6,388 bases of DNA from contig CANJKD010000151.1 of NCBI GenBank assembly GCA_947474415.1, positions 1 through 6,388 of the forward strand, read 5' to 3'. Both the position numbers and the translations under genes were made by a program. Under the pieces are notes generated by a model. The model made no database searches. It had not been told where the DNA came from and saw only the letters and a program-made list of their open reading frames with translations. Below, piece by piece: positions 1-6,298 of the stretch. Origin of the DNA: Burkholderiales bacterium. GTDB taxonomy: Bacteria; Pseudomonadota; Gammaproteobacteria; Burkholderiales; Burkholderiaceae_C. Each line of letters begins with the position of its first letter. The stretch's first letter is position 1.

Positions 1-2
1 CG

Positions 3-101
3 CGCGCTTTGCCCGGCCGCGCGGCGAAAAGCCGTCAAGAGGCCCTGGCCGCTCTGCGCAACTTCGCAGAGAATGCGCGCTCCATGAATTACCCCGCATG
101 A
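3..101 (+). CDS. possible 3' end of an upstream operon gene, product unknown (partial)
   Basis: A reading frame is open from the left edge to a TGA at 99-101 and gives about 32 residues ending in ...LAALRNFAENARSMNYPA. Its stop overlaps the tupB start as ATGA (98-101), the same junction type seen at tupB/tupC, which is the main reason to take it seriously. No obvious Shine-Dalgarno precedes tupB, which fits translational coupling to a gene ending here. Against it, all three + frames are open over much of this GC-rich stretch, and several codons of this frame end in A or T. I recognise no family from the short tail, which looks helical and rich in Ala and Arg. The start lies outside the window. 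Confidence 0.4.
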   Translation, partial: RALPGRAAKSRQEALAALRNFAENARSMNYPA

Positions 102-811
102 ATGATTTCGCGCAGAGCCTTCAAACCGCGCTGGCCCTGATCACCACGGCCGACCCGGCGCTGGTGCGCACGGTGTGGCTGTCGCTTGTTGTCAGCGGCA
201 CGGCCTGCCTGTTCGCTGCCGGCTTCGGGCTGGCCTGCGGCGCCTGGCTCGCGGTGGCGCGCTTCCCCGGCCACCGTGCAGTCGTGCTGCTGCTGAACAC
301 GCTGCTCGCGCTGCCTTCGGTCGTCGTCGGGCTGACCGTGTACCTGCTGTTGTCGCGCAGCGGGCCGCTCGGTTCCCTGGGCATTCTGTTCACGCCCACC
401 GCGATGGTGATCGCGCAGACGATGCTCGTGTTTCCCGTGGTCGCCGCGTTGGCGCGCCAACTCGTCGGCGACAGTCTGCGGGACGGCGGCGACCAGTTGC
501 GTTCGATGGGCGCCGGGCCCTTGACCTGTGCGCTGCTGATGCTGGTGCACGACCGCTGGGCCGTCGTCACGCTGCTGCTGGCAGCTTTCGGCCGGGCGAT
601 TTCCGAGGTGGGCGCGGTGATGATCGTCGGCGGCAACATCGACGGTGTGACGCGCGTGATGACGACCGCGATCGCGCTCGAAACCAGCAAGGGCGACCTG
701 CCGTTGGCGATGGCGCTCGGCCTGCTGCTGCTGGTGGTAGTGGCCATCATCAACGTGCTGATCGGCTTCGTGCGGCGCGGCCGCGGCTCGGCACTGGCGG
801 GGGTGCGATGA
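98..811 (+). CDS. tupB: tungstate-type ABC transporter permease TupB
   Basis: Inner-membrane permease of an oxyanion importer; it forms the channel that receives tungstate (possibly molybdate) from the periplasmic binding protein. The 237-residue protein has hydrophobic spans near residues 23-47, 62-85, 98-119, 155-178 and 201-224, as in short five-to-six-span permeases of this family. An EAA-like cytoplasmic loop that would contact the ATPase lies around 124-150 (key part DQLRSMGAG at 132-140). The segment GRAISEVGAVMIVGGNI (165-181) is typical of TupB-type permeases, as is LPSVVVGLTVYLLLSRSGPLG (starting at 72). The start is the first ATG in frame, with no GTG or TTG upstream; it overlaps the stop of a possible upstream frame and has no clear Shine-Dalgarno. 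Its stop overlaps the start of tupC by ATGA. The family assignment is strong; the choice of tungstate over molybdate is inferred from family. Confidence 0.9.
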   Translation: MNDFAQSLQTALALITTADPALVRTVWLSLVVSGTACLFAAGFGLACGAWLAVARFPGHRAVVLLLNTLLALPSVVVGLTVYLLLSRSGPLGSLGILFTPTAMVIAQTMLVFPVVAALARQLVGDSLRDGGDQLRSMGAGPLTCALLMLVHDRWAVVTLLLAAFGRAISEVGAVMIVGGNIDGVTRVMTTAIALETSKGDLPLAMALGLLLLVVVAIINVLIGFVRRGRGSALAGVR

Positions 812-1539
812 GCCAGGTTCAGGCTCCGGGTTCCCCGCTGCTGCGCGTCCGCGACGCGTCGGTGCGCTTTGGTGGTGTGCAGGCCCTGCGCGGGCTGACC
901 CTGCAGGTGAACCGCGGCGACTTCATCGCGCTGGTCGGTGCCAATGGCTCGGGCAAGACCACCTTGCTGCGCTTGTTGCACGGCTTGCTGGCCTGCGAAG
1001 GTGAGCGCGAATTGCTGGACGCGCAGGCCTTGCAGGTGATGGTGTTCCAGCGCCCGTTCATGCTGCGCTTGTCGGTGTGGCACAACGTGCTGCTGGCGCT
1101 GTGGTTGGCGCGCGTGCCGCACATGGGCCGGGCGGAGCGCAGTGCACGCGCGAGGCAGGCCCTGCAACGCGTCGGCCTGGGCGCGCTGCGGGAGCGGCCG
1201 GCGCGGGCCTTGTCGGGCGGTGAACAGCAGCGGCTCGCGTTGGCGCGGGCCTGGGCCGTGCAGCCGCAAGTCATGTTCCTCGACGAGCCCACCGCCAGCC
1301 TCGACCCATCGGCGAAGCGGGAAATCGAGACCCTTCTGGAAGGCTTCCGAGCCGATGGCTTGACGCTGGTGATGAGCACCCACAACCTCGGCCAGGCGAA
1401 GCGCTTGGCAACGCGCGTGGTCTACCTCGACCGCGGCGAGTTGCGTCTCGACCTGCCGACAGCACGGTTCTTTGCCGACCATGTCGATGGCCGGGCCGAT
1501 CTCTTTCTCAAAGGGGAGTTGTCGTGGAATCTGGGATGA
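808..1539 (+). CDS. tupC: tungstate-type ABC transporter ATP-binding protein TupC
   Basis: Cytoplasmic ATPase that powers the importer with TupB and TupA. The 243 residues carry a full nucleotide-binding domain: Walker A GANGSGKT (44-51), Q-loop Gln81 in VFQRP, signature LSGGEQQR (135-142), Walker B VMFLDE (155-160), D-loop SLD (164-166) and H-loop His192 in STHNLGQAKRL. All catalytic positions are intact. There is no C-terminal regulatory (TOBE/molybdate-sensing) domain; the protein ends soon after the core, as usual for TupC and unlike the longer ModC. The ATG at 808 overlaps the tupB stop (ATGA) with a weak G-rich site before it. The same frame is open upstream to about 175, but that part is the shadow of tupB. 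The end overlaps the start of tupA, so the three genes are probably translationally coupled. Confidence 0.9.
   Translation: MSQVQAPGSPLLRVRDASVRFGGVQALRGLTLQVNRGDFIALVGANGSGKTTLLRLLHGLLACEGERELLDAQALQVMVFQRPFMLRLSVWHNVLLALWLARVPHMGRAERSARARQALQRVGLGALRERPARALSGGEQQRLALARAWAVQPQVMFLDEPTASLDPSAKREIETLLEGFRADGLTLVMSTHNLGQAKRLATRVVYLDRGELRLDLPTARFFADHVDGRADLFLKGELSWNLG
1512..1518 (+). promoter_or_regulatory. ribosome binding site deciding the tupA start
   Basis: AGGGGAG lies inside the end of tupC, 5 nt before GTG 1524 and 17 nt before ATG 1536. The spacing favours the GTG. The ATG at 1536 overlaps the tupC stop (1537-1539) and could still be used by coupled re-initiation. Confidence 0.5.
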
Positions 1540-2372
1540 ATCTGGTGAAATTGCGCAGAAGCGTGCTGGGGTTGAGCCTAGCCCTGGCCCTGCTGTTGAC
1601 CACGGGGGTCGTGGCGCATGCGCAAGAGCGCTTCATCGTGATGGCCTCGACTACCAGTACCGAGCAGTCGGGCCTGTTCCCGCACCTGCTGCCGGCCTTC
1701 AAGGCGGCGACCGGGATCGATGTTCGGGTGGTGGCCGTGGGCACCGGTCAGGCGCTCGACATGGGCCGGCGAGGTGATGCCGATGTGCTGTTCGTTCACG
1801 ACAAGGCCGCCGAAGAGAAGTTCGTGGCCGAGGGCTTCGGCCTGAAACGCAGCGAGGTGATGTTCAACGACTTCGTGCTGATCGGCCCGAAGACCGATCC
1901 CGCGAATGTGCGTGGCAAGGACATCGTCGCCGGGCTCACGCGGTTGGGCGCGACGGCCCAGCCTTTCGTGTCGCGCGCCGACAAGAGCGGCACCCACGCC
2001 GCCGAGCTGCGCTACTGGAAGCTGGCGGGTTTCGAGACGCCCGTCGGCAAGCTCAGCGGCTACAAGGAGTGCGGCTGCGGCATGGGGCCGGCGCTGAACA
2101 TCGCATCCGCGACTGACGCCTATGTGCTGGCCGACCGCGGCACCTGGCTCGCCTTCAAGAACCGCGCGAACCTGGCGGTGCTGGTCGAGGGCGACACCCG
2201 GCTGTTCAATCAGTACGGGGTGATCGTCGTCAACCCCGCGAAGCACCCGCACACGAAGACTGCACTGGCGCAGGCGTTTGCCGACTGGGTCGTCTCGGCG
2301 CCGGGGCAGGCCAGCATCGCGGCCTACAAGATCGGCGGCGAACAATTGTTCTTCCTGAACGCCAGGCCCTGA
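1524..2372 (+). CDS. tupA: periplasmic tungstate-binding protein TupA
   Basis: Solute-binding protein that captures the oxyanion and delivers it to TupB. From the GTG start it has 282 residues: a signal peptide with basic KLRR (9-12), a hydrophobic core (about 14-31) and probable cleavage after AHA (31-33), then the mature domain. Family landmarks are STTSTEQSG (42-50), the Ser/Thr-rich anion loop near the mature N terminus; VAVGTGQAL (70-78); GDADVLFVH (84-92); MFNDFVLIGP (113-122); SRADKSGTH (150-158), whose Arg lies in the ligand-binding motif of TupA proteins; and LADRGTW (202-208). Its only two cysteines form C183-G-C185 in YKECGCGMG, which is unusual for a periplasmic binding protein. 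The start is uncertain: GTG 1524 has a good upstream site, whereas ATG 1536 gives an ATGA overlap with tupC and a more typical short signal-peptide N terminus. Tungstate is preferred on family grounds; molybdate cannot be excluded. Confidence 0.9.
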   Translation: MESGMNLVKLRRSVLGLSLALALLLTTGVVAHAQERFIVMASTTSTEQSGLFPHLLPAFKAATGIDVRVVAVGTGQALDMGRRGDADVLFVHDKAAEEKFVAEGFGLKRSEVMFNDFVLIGPKTDPANVRGKDIVAGLTRLGATAQPFVSRADKSGTHAAELRYWKLAGFETPVGKLSGYKECGCGMGPALNIASATDAYVLADRGTWLAFKNRANLAVLVEGDTRLFNQYGVIVVNPAKHPHTKTALAQAFADWVVSAPGQASIAAYKIGGEQLFFLNARP

Positions 2373-2390
2373 TCGCTGTGCCGCATTCCG

Positions 2391-2434
2391 GTGTGGCGCC
2401 CGTGTGACGCCGGCGTGGCGCTGGCGTGAAGATG
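2391..2434 (+). repeat. four imperfect tandem copies of an 11-bp unit
   Basis: Consecutive units GTGTGGCGCCC, GTGTGACGCCG, GCGTGGCGCTG and GCGTGAAGATG share a consensus close to GYGTGRCGCYG. Units 1 and 2 match at 9 of 11 positions, units 2 and 3 at 8, and units 3 and 4 at 8. The block starts 18 bases after the tupA stop and lies upstream of coxS. The period is about one helical turn, so it could place protein-binding sites on one DNA face, but it could also be chance in GC-rich spacer. ACGCCGGCGT (2407-2416), spanning units 2 and 3, is a perfect 10-bp palindrome. Confidence 0.45.
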
Positions 2435-2438
2435 TGGG

Positions 2439-2485
2439 GCAAGCCCTCCTAGGGAAACCCCGTTCTTTGCATGGGGCTTGCATGC
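2439..2485. promoter_or_regulatory. inverted and direct repeats in the tupA-coxS spacer, possible operator
   Basis: GCAAGCCC (2439-2446) is the exact reverse complement of GGGCTTGC (2474-2481), with 27 bases between. The right arm overlaps two copies of TTGCATG (2467-2473 and 2478-2484), 11 bases apart, and a short inverted pair GCATG/CATGC (2469-2473, 2481-2485). CCCCGT/ATGGGG (2458-2463, 2471-2476) could also pair around a 7-base loop. These elements sit about 90-130 bases before the coxS start, where a promoter and operator would be expected. I see no good -35/-10 pair and no sigma-54 GG-N10-GC element, so the regulatory role is inference. Readthrough from tupBCA is equally possible. Confidence 0.3.
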
Positions 2486-2558
2486 TCAAAAAATGCAGGT
2501 TCACCCGCGCGAAGCGCGTCGCATTTTCGAAGCGCAGGCCCGACCGCAGCGATTCCAC

Positions 2559-2564
2559 AAGGAG
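2559..2564 (+). promoter_or_regulatory. ribosome binding site deciding the coxS start
   Basis: AAGGAG with a 6-nt spacer (ACACCC) before GTG 2571. It selects GTG over the upstream in-frame TTG 2478, which would add 31 non-conserved residues, and over the internal ATG 2589. The other two subunit genes have the same site and spacing. Confidence 0.8.
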
Positions 2565-2570
2565 ACACCC

Positions 2571-3047
2571 GTGAGCGTTCCCATTTCAATGACTGTCAAC
2601 GGCAAGTCCGTCAACGTGAACGTTGACCCGCGAACCCTGTTGGTGCAACTGATCCGCGAGAACCTGCAGCTCACGGGCACCCACGTGGGCTGCGACACGG
2701 CGCAATGCGGTGCCTGCACCGTGCACATGAACGGCCGCGCGGTAAAGGCCTGCTCGATGCTCGCCGTGCAGGCGCAAGGCGCGCAGATCACGACGATCGA
2801 AGGCCTGGCCCAAAACGGAACAATGCACCCGATGCAGGCCGCTTTCCGCGAATGCCACGGCCTGCAATGCGGCTTCTGCACGCCGGGCATGGTGATGTCG
2901 GCGATGCAACTGCTGGCCGACAACCCGAAGGCCACCGAAGACGAAATCCGCGAGGGGCTGGACGGCAACATCTGCCGCTGCACCGGTTACCAGAATATTG
3001 TCAAGTCGATCCAGTTCTGCCAGTCTGGCGCCACCGCAACGGCCTAA
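2571..3047 (+). CDS. coxS: molybdenum hydroxylase small subunit, two [2Fe-2S] clusters (CoxS-like)
   Basis: Electron-transfer subunit of a cytoplasmic three-part molybdenum hydroxylase: it passes electrons from the molybdenum site of the large subunit to the FAD of the medium subunit. Its 158 residues match the usual length of about 155-165. The N-terminal plant-ferredoxin-like domain binds the first cluster through Cys41, Cys46, Cys49 and Cys61 ([13 protein letters not shown], then KAC). The C-terminal helical domain binds the second through Cys100, Cys103, Cys135 and Cys137 (QCGFCTPGM and [11 protein letters not shown]). All eight ligands are present; Cys95 and Cys150 are extra. The start is GTG with AAGGAG in front. 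The stop TAA is itself part of the TAAGGAG site of the next gene, only 10 bases from its ATG, so expression is probably coupled. The family is certain, but sequence at this level does not separate CO dehydrogenase-like enzymes from other members such as xanthine or N-heterocycle hydroxylases; the partners decide. Confidence 0.93.
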   Translation: MSVPISMTVNGKSVNVNVDPRTLLVQLIRENLQLTGTHVGCDTAQCGACTVHMNGRAVKACSMLAVQAQGAQITTIEGLAQNGTMHPMQAAFRECHGLQCGFCTPGMVMSAMQLLADNPKATEDEIREGLDGNICRCTGYQNIVKSIQFCQSGATATA

Positions 3048-3057
3048 GGAGCACACC

Positions 3058-5424
3058 ATGACCGACATGTCCGTTCCCCCCCTCAGCCCCATCGGCCAGC
3101 CCCTGAAGCGCCGTGAAGACCTGCGTTTCCTGACCGGCGCCGGCCAATACACCGACGACGTCGTGATGCACGGCCAGACCTACGGCGTGTTCCTGCGTTC
3201 GCCGTACGCCCATGCGCGCATCAAGTCGATCAACCTCGACAAGGCGAAGGCCGCCCCCGGCGTGGTGCAGATCTTCACCGGCGCCGACCTGGCCGAGGCC
3301 AAGGTGGGAGGCCTGCCTTGTGGCTGGCTGATCCACAGCAAGGACGGCACGCCGATGAAAGAGCCGGGCCACCCGGTGCTGGCGCAGGGCAAGGTGCGCC
3401 ATGTGGGCGACCAGGTCGCGCTCGTCGTCGCCGAGACGCAGCTGCAGGCGAAAGATGCCTCCGAGCTGATCGAAGTCGACTACGAAGAGCTGCCGGCCGT
3501 CATCGACATCACGAAGGCCGAAGGCCACGCGGGCTCGGTGCACGACGATGTGGCGAACAACGTCTGCTACGACTGGGGCCATGGCAACGCTTCAGCTACT
3601 GATGCCGCCTTCGCGACCGCCGCCCATGTGAGCACGCTCGACATCGTCAACAACCGGCTGATCCCGAACGCGATGGAACCGCGTTGCGCGAATGCCAGCT
3701 ACACGCGCCACGACGAGAGCTACACGCTCTACGTTGCGAACCAGAACCCGCACGTCGAACGCCTCCTGATGTGCGCGTTCGTGCTCGGCCTGCCCGAGTC
3801 GAAGGTGCGCGTGATCGCGCCCGACGTGGGTGGAGGCTTCGGCTCGAAGATCTTCCTGTACGCCGAAGAGACCGCGCTGGTCTGGGCCAGCAAGCACGTC
3901 GGCCGGCCGATCAAGTGGACGGCCGAGCGCAGCGAATCGTTCCTGACCGATGCGCACGGCCGTGACCACGTCACGAAGGTCGAACTGGCGCTGGACGCGA
4001 AAGGCATGTTCCTGGCGCTGCGCGTGAAGACCATCGCCAACATGGGCGCCTACCTGTCCACCTTCGCGTCGAGCGTGCCGACCATCCTGTACGCCACGCT
4101 GCTGTCGGGCCAGTACAAGACGCCGGCGATCTACGCGGAAGTGAAGGCCGTGTTCACCAACACCGCGCCGGTCGACGCCTACCGCGGCGCGGGCCGGCCC
4201 GAAGCCACCTTTGTGGTCGAGCGCATCGTCGAGCAGGCGGCGCGCGACATGAAGATGGACCCGGCCGTGATCAGGCGCCAGAACTTCGTCACCGAGTTCC
4301 CGTTCGCATCGCCGGTCGGCCTGACCTACGACACCGGCAACTTCGGCCAGTTGCTCGATCGGGCGACCGAGATGGCCGATGTGGCGGGCTTCCCGGCGCG
4401 CCGTGCCGCGTCCGAAGCCAGGGGCAAGAAGCGCGGCCTGGGTTATTCCTGCTACATCGAGGCCTGTGGCCTGGCGCCGAGCAACATTGCCGGCGCGCTG
4501 GGTGCGCGCGCAGGCCTGTTCGAGGCCGGCGAGGTGCGCGTGCACCCGACCGGCACCGTCACGGTGTTCACCGGCTCGCACAGCCACGGCCAGGGCCACG
4601 AGACCACCTTCGCGCAGATCGTGGCGGCCAAGCTCGGCATCCCGGTCGAGAACATCGAGATCGTTCACGGTGACACCGGCCGTGTGCCTTTCGGCATGGG
4701 CACTTACGGCAGCCGATCTTTAAGCGTGGGCGGCACGGCGATCGTGAAGGCGGTCGACAAGATCATCGCCAAGGGCAAGAAGATCGCCGCGCACTTGTTG
4801 GAAGCGGCCGACACCGACATCGAGTTCGAGAATGGTGTGTTCAAGGTGGCGGGCACCGACAAGTCGGTTCCGTTCGGTGCGGTTTCGCTGACCGCCTACG
4901 TGCCGCACAACTACCCGCTCGACAAGCTGGAGCCGGGCTTGAACGAGAACGCGTTCTACGACCCGACCAACTTTACCTACCCGTCGGGCACCTACGTGTG
5001 CGAGGTCGAGGTCGACCCGGAAACCGGCAAGGTCAAGATCGAGCAGTTCGTCGCGGTCGACGACTTCGGCAACATCGTCAACCCTATGATCGTCGAGGGG
5101 CAGGTGCAGGGCGGCATTGCCCAGGGCCTGGGCCAGGCGATGATGGAAGGCGCGTCCTACGACACCGAATCGGGCCAGTTGCTGACCGGCTCGTTCATGG
5201 ACTACGCGATGCCGCGCGCCACCGACATTCCGAACTTCAACATCGGCAACTGCGTGACACCCTGCACCCACAACCCGCTGGGAGTGAAGGGTTGCGGTGA
5301 AGCCGGCGCCATCGGTTCTCCGCCGGCCTACATCAACGCCCTGACTGATGCGCTCGGCGTGCGCGAGATCGCGATGCCGGCCACGATGGAGCGTGTCTGG
5401 CGCGCCGCCAACCATATCGCCTGA
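3058..5424 (+). CDS. coxL: molybdenum hydroxylase large (molybdopterin) subunit, form II CoxL-like
   Basis: Catalytic subunit of the xanthine oxidase family; it holds the molybdenum cofactor and hydroxylates or oxidises an unidentified substrate with water-derived oxygen. Its 788 residues match the family. It starts with [19 protein letters not shown] (16-34), typical of CoxL-like proteins, followed by the a/b hammerhead domain (about 20-140) and two cofactor-binding domains. Visible landmarks are VGGGFGSK (257-264), AYRGAGR (374-380), GQGHETT (511-517), TYGSRS (549-554) and [12 protein letters not shown] (742-753), where Glu748 aligns with the catalytic base of the family. AYRGAGR marks form II; form I CO dehydrogenases have AYRCSFR, and here Gly377 replaces the Cys that binds copper. 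Candidate substrates therefore include aldehydes, N-heterocycles and perhaps CO. No signal peptide or Tat motif is seen, so it is cytoplasmic. The ATG at 3058 has AAGGAG 6 nt upstream; the in-frame extension from 2998 overlaps coxS and is rejected. Small patches of rare codons occur at 3589-3603 and 4714-4722. Confidence 0.93.
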   Translation: MTDMSVPPLSPIGQPLKRREDLRFLTGAGQYTDDVVMHGQTYGVFLRSPYAHARIKSINLDKAKAAPGVVQIFTGADLAEAKVGGLPCGWLIHSKDGTPMKEPGHPVLAQGKVRHVGDQVALVVAETQLQAKDASELIEVDYEELPAVIDITKAEGHAGSVHDDVANNVCYDWGHGNASATDAAFATAAHVSTLDIVNNRLIPNAMEPRCANASYTRHDESYTLYVANQNPHVERLLMCAFVLGLPESKVRVIAPDVGGGFGSKIFLYAEETALVWASKHVGRPIKWTAERSESFLTDAHGRDHVTKVELALDAKGMFLALRVKTIANMGAYLSTFASSVPTILYATLLSGQYKTPAIYAEVKAVFTNTAPVDAYRGAGRPEATFVVERIVEQAARDMKMDPAVIRRQNFVTEFPFASPVGLTYDTGNFGQLLDRATEMADVAGFPARRAASEARGKKRGLGYSCYIEACGLAPSNIAGALGARAGLFEAGEVRVHPTGTVTVFTGSHSHGQGHETTFAQIVAAKLGIPVENIEIVHGDTGRVPFGMGTYGSRSLSVGGTAIVKAVDKIIAKGKKIAAHLLEAADTDIEFENGVFKVAGTDKSVPFGAVSLTAYVPHNYPLDKLEPGLNENAFYDPTNFTYPSGTYVCEVEVDPETGKVKIEQFVAVDDFGNIVNPMIVEGQVQGGIAQGLGQAMMEGASYDTESGQLLTGSFMDYAMPRATDIPNFNIGNCVTPCTHNPLGVKGCGEAGAIGSPPAYINALTDALGVREIAMPATMERVWRAANHIA

Positions 5425-5431
5425 AGCCCAG

Positions 5432-5476
5432 TCGAAGCCATTTCCGTCGAACCCCATTCCTTCGAAGAAATAGACG
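5432..5476 (+). repeat. 15-bp spaced TCGAA repeats between coxL and coxM
   Basis: TCGAA occurs at 5432, 5447 and 5462, exactly 15 bases apart. The first two 15-base units match at 11 of 15 positions; the third shares only the first five or six. They fill most of the 65-base spacer, which ends with the coxM ribosome binding site AAGGAG (5478-5483). This may be a degenerate short tandem duplication; no function is evident and no stable hairpin or terminator is seen. Confidence 0.3.
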
Positions 5477-5489
5477 CAAGGAGAATCAC

Positions 5490-6284
5490 ATGTACGCATT
5501 CGAATACCAACGCCCCGCGAGCGTGGCCGACGCCAAGGCCGCCCTCAGTGCCGACGCGCGCTATCTGGCGGGAGGGCAAAGCCTGATCCAGGCGATGAAG
5601 CTGCGCCTGTCATCCAGTGAACGGCTCGTCGACCTGGGCGGCATCGCCGACCTGAAGGGCATTAAGGTCGATGGCGGCAACATCGTCATCGGCGCCATGG
5701 TCAGCCACGCGGCGGTGGCGGCGTCGGCCGACGTGCAGCGTGCCTGCCCGGCACTGGCCGAGCTGGCCGGCGGCATCGGCGACCCGATGGTTCGCAACAT
5801 GGGCACCATCGGCGGCTCGATCGCGAATGCCGACCCGGCGGCGTGCTACCCGGCGGCGGTGGTCGGCCTCGGCGCCACCATTCACACCAACCAGCGCACG
5901 ATCGCCGCCGATGCGTTCTTCACCGGCCTGTACGAGACCGCGCTGCAAGCCGGCGAGCTGATCACTGGGGTCAGCTTCCCCGCGCTGCAGAAGGCGGCCT
6001 ACGTCAAGTACAAGCAGCCGGCCTCGCGCTTCGCGCTGGTGGGCGTGGTGGTGAGCCAGTGCGCGAGCGGCGTTCGCGTCGCGGTGACCGGTGCCAAGGG
6101 CAGCGTCTTCCGTGCCACCGAGATCGAAGCAGCGTTGACCACCAGCTTCACGCCCGAAGCGGCGAAGGCGGTGAAGATGCCTGTCACCGGCATCAACGCC
6201 GACATGCACGGCTCGGCCGTGTACCGCGCCGCGATGATCAGCGTGATGGCGTCGCGCGCTGTCGCTGCCGTGCTGGCCCGTTGA
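5490..6284 (+). CDS. coxM: molybdenum hydroxylase medium (FAD) subunit, CoxM-like
   Basis: Flavoprotein subunit that takes electrons from the small subunit's iron-sulfur clusters and passes them to an external acceptor (quinone, cytochrome or oxygen; not decidable here). It has 264 residues, slightly shorter than form I CoxM (about 288) and in the range of form II proteins. The N-terminal FAD-binding domain (about 1-165) has both family motifs: AGGQS (27-31), where CoxM has AGGHS, and TIGG (106-109), followed by NADPAA (113-118). The C-terminal domain (about 168-262) matches the CO dehydrogenase flavoprotein C-terminal fold and includes AYVKYKQPASRFALVGV. The ATG has AAGGAG with a 6-nt spacer, identical in form to the other two subunits, suggesting matched translation. 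It lies 65 bases after coxL and completes the small-large-medium order. No signal peptide or membrane span is present. Confidence 0.92.
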   Translation: MYAFEYQRPASVADAKAALSADARYLAGGQSLIQAMKLRLSSSERLVDLGGIADLKGIKVDGGNIVIGAMVSHAAVAASADVQRACPALAELAGGIGDPMVRNMGTIGGSIANADPAACYPAAVVGLGATIHTNQRTIAADAFFTGLYETALQAGELITGVSFPALQKAAYVKYKQPASRFALVGVVVSQCASGVRVAVTGAKGSVFRATEIEAALTTSFTPEAAKAVKMPVTGINADMHGSAVYRAAMISVMASRAVAAVLAR

Positions 6285-6298
6285 GGGGGAATAGGGCT

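Noticed and set aside
175..807. N-terminal extension of tupC in frame
   Set aside because: It covers most of tupB in another frame and translates to Arg/Ala-rich sequence. The ATPase homology begins just after ATG 808, which also overlaps the tupB stop.
121..1482. Long minus-strand open frame (453 aa) opposite tupB and tupC
   Set aside because: Its composition is rich in Arg, Ala and Gln with no recognisable domain, and it lies opposite two genes with full family motifs. It is a GC-rich shadow.
1524..2372. Molybdate (ModA), sulfate or phosphate binding protein
   Set aside because: The STTSTEQSG and SRADKSGTH motifs, and a partner ATPase lacking a TOBE domain, fit TupA better than ModA, sulfate (Sbp/CysP) or phosphate (PstS) proteins.
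2478..2570. TTG start adding 31 residues to coxS
   Set aside because: The added residues do not resemble the family N terminus, and a good AAGGAG sits 6 nt before GTG 2571.
2373..2570. Sigma-70 or sigma-54 promoter before coxS
   Set aside because: TTGCAT at 2467 or 2478 has no acceptable -10 hexamer at proper distance, and no GG-N10-GC element with flanking consensus was found.
2998..3057. Upstream ATG adding 20 residues to coxL
   Set aside because: It would overlap the end of coxS, while ATG 3058 has its own AAGGAG at proper spacing and the family N terminus follows.
3592..4668. Minus-strand open frame of 358 aa opposite coxL
   Set aside because: Arg/His/Val-rich translation with no motif; the + strand there encodes conserved cofactor-binding segments.
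3058..5424. Calling the large subunit a true (form I) CO dehydrogenase
   Set aside because: The loop reads AYRGAGR rather than AYRCSFR and gene order is small-large-medium rather than medium-small-large.
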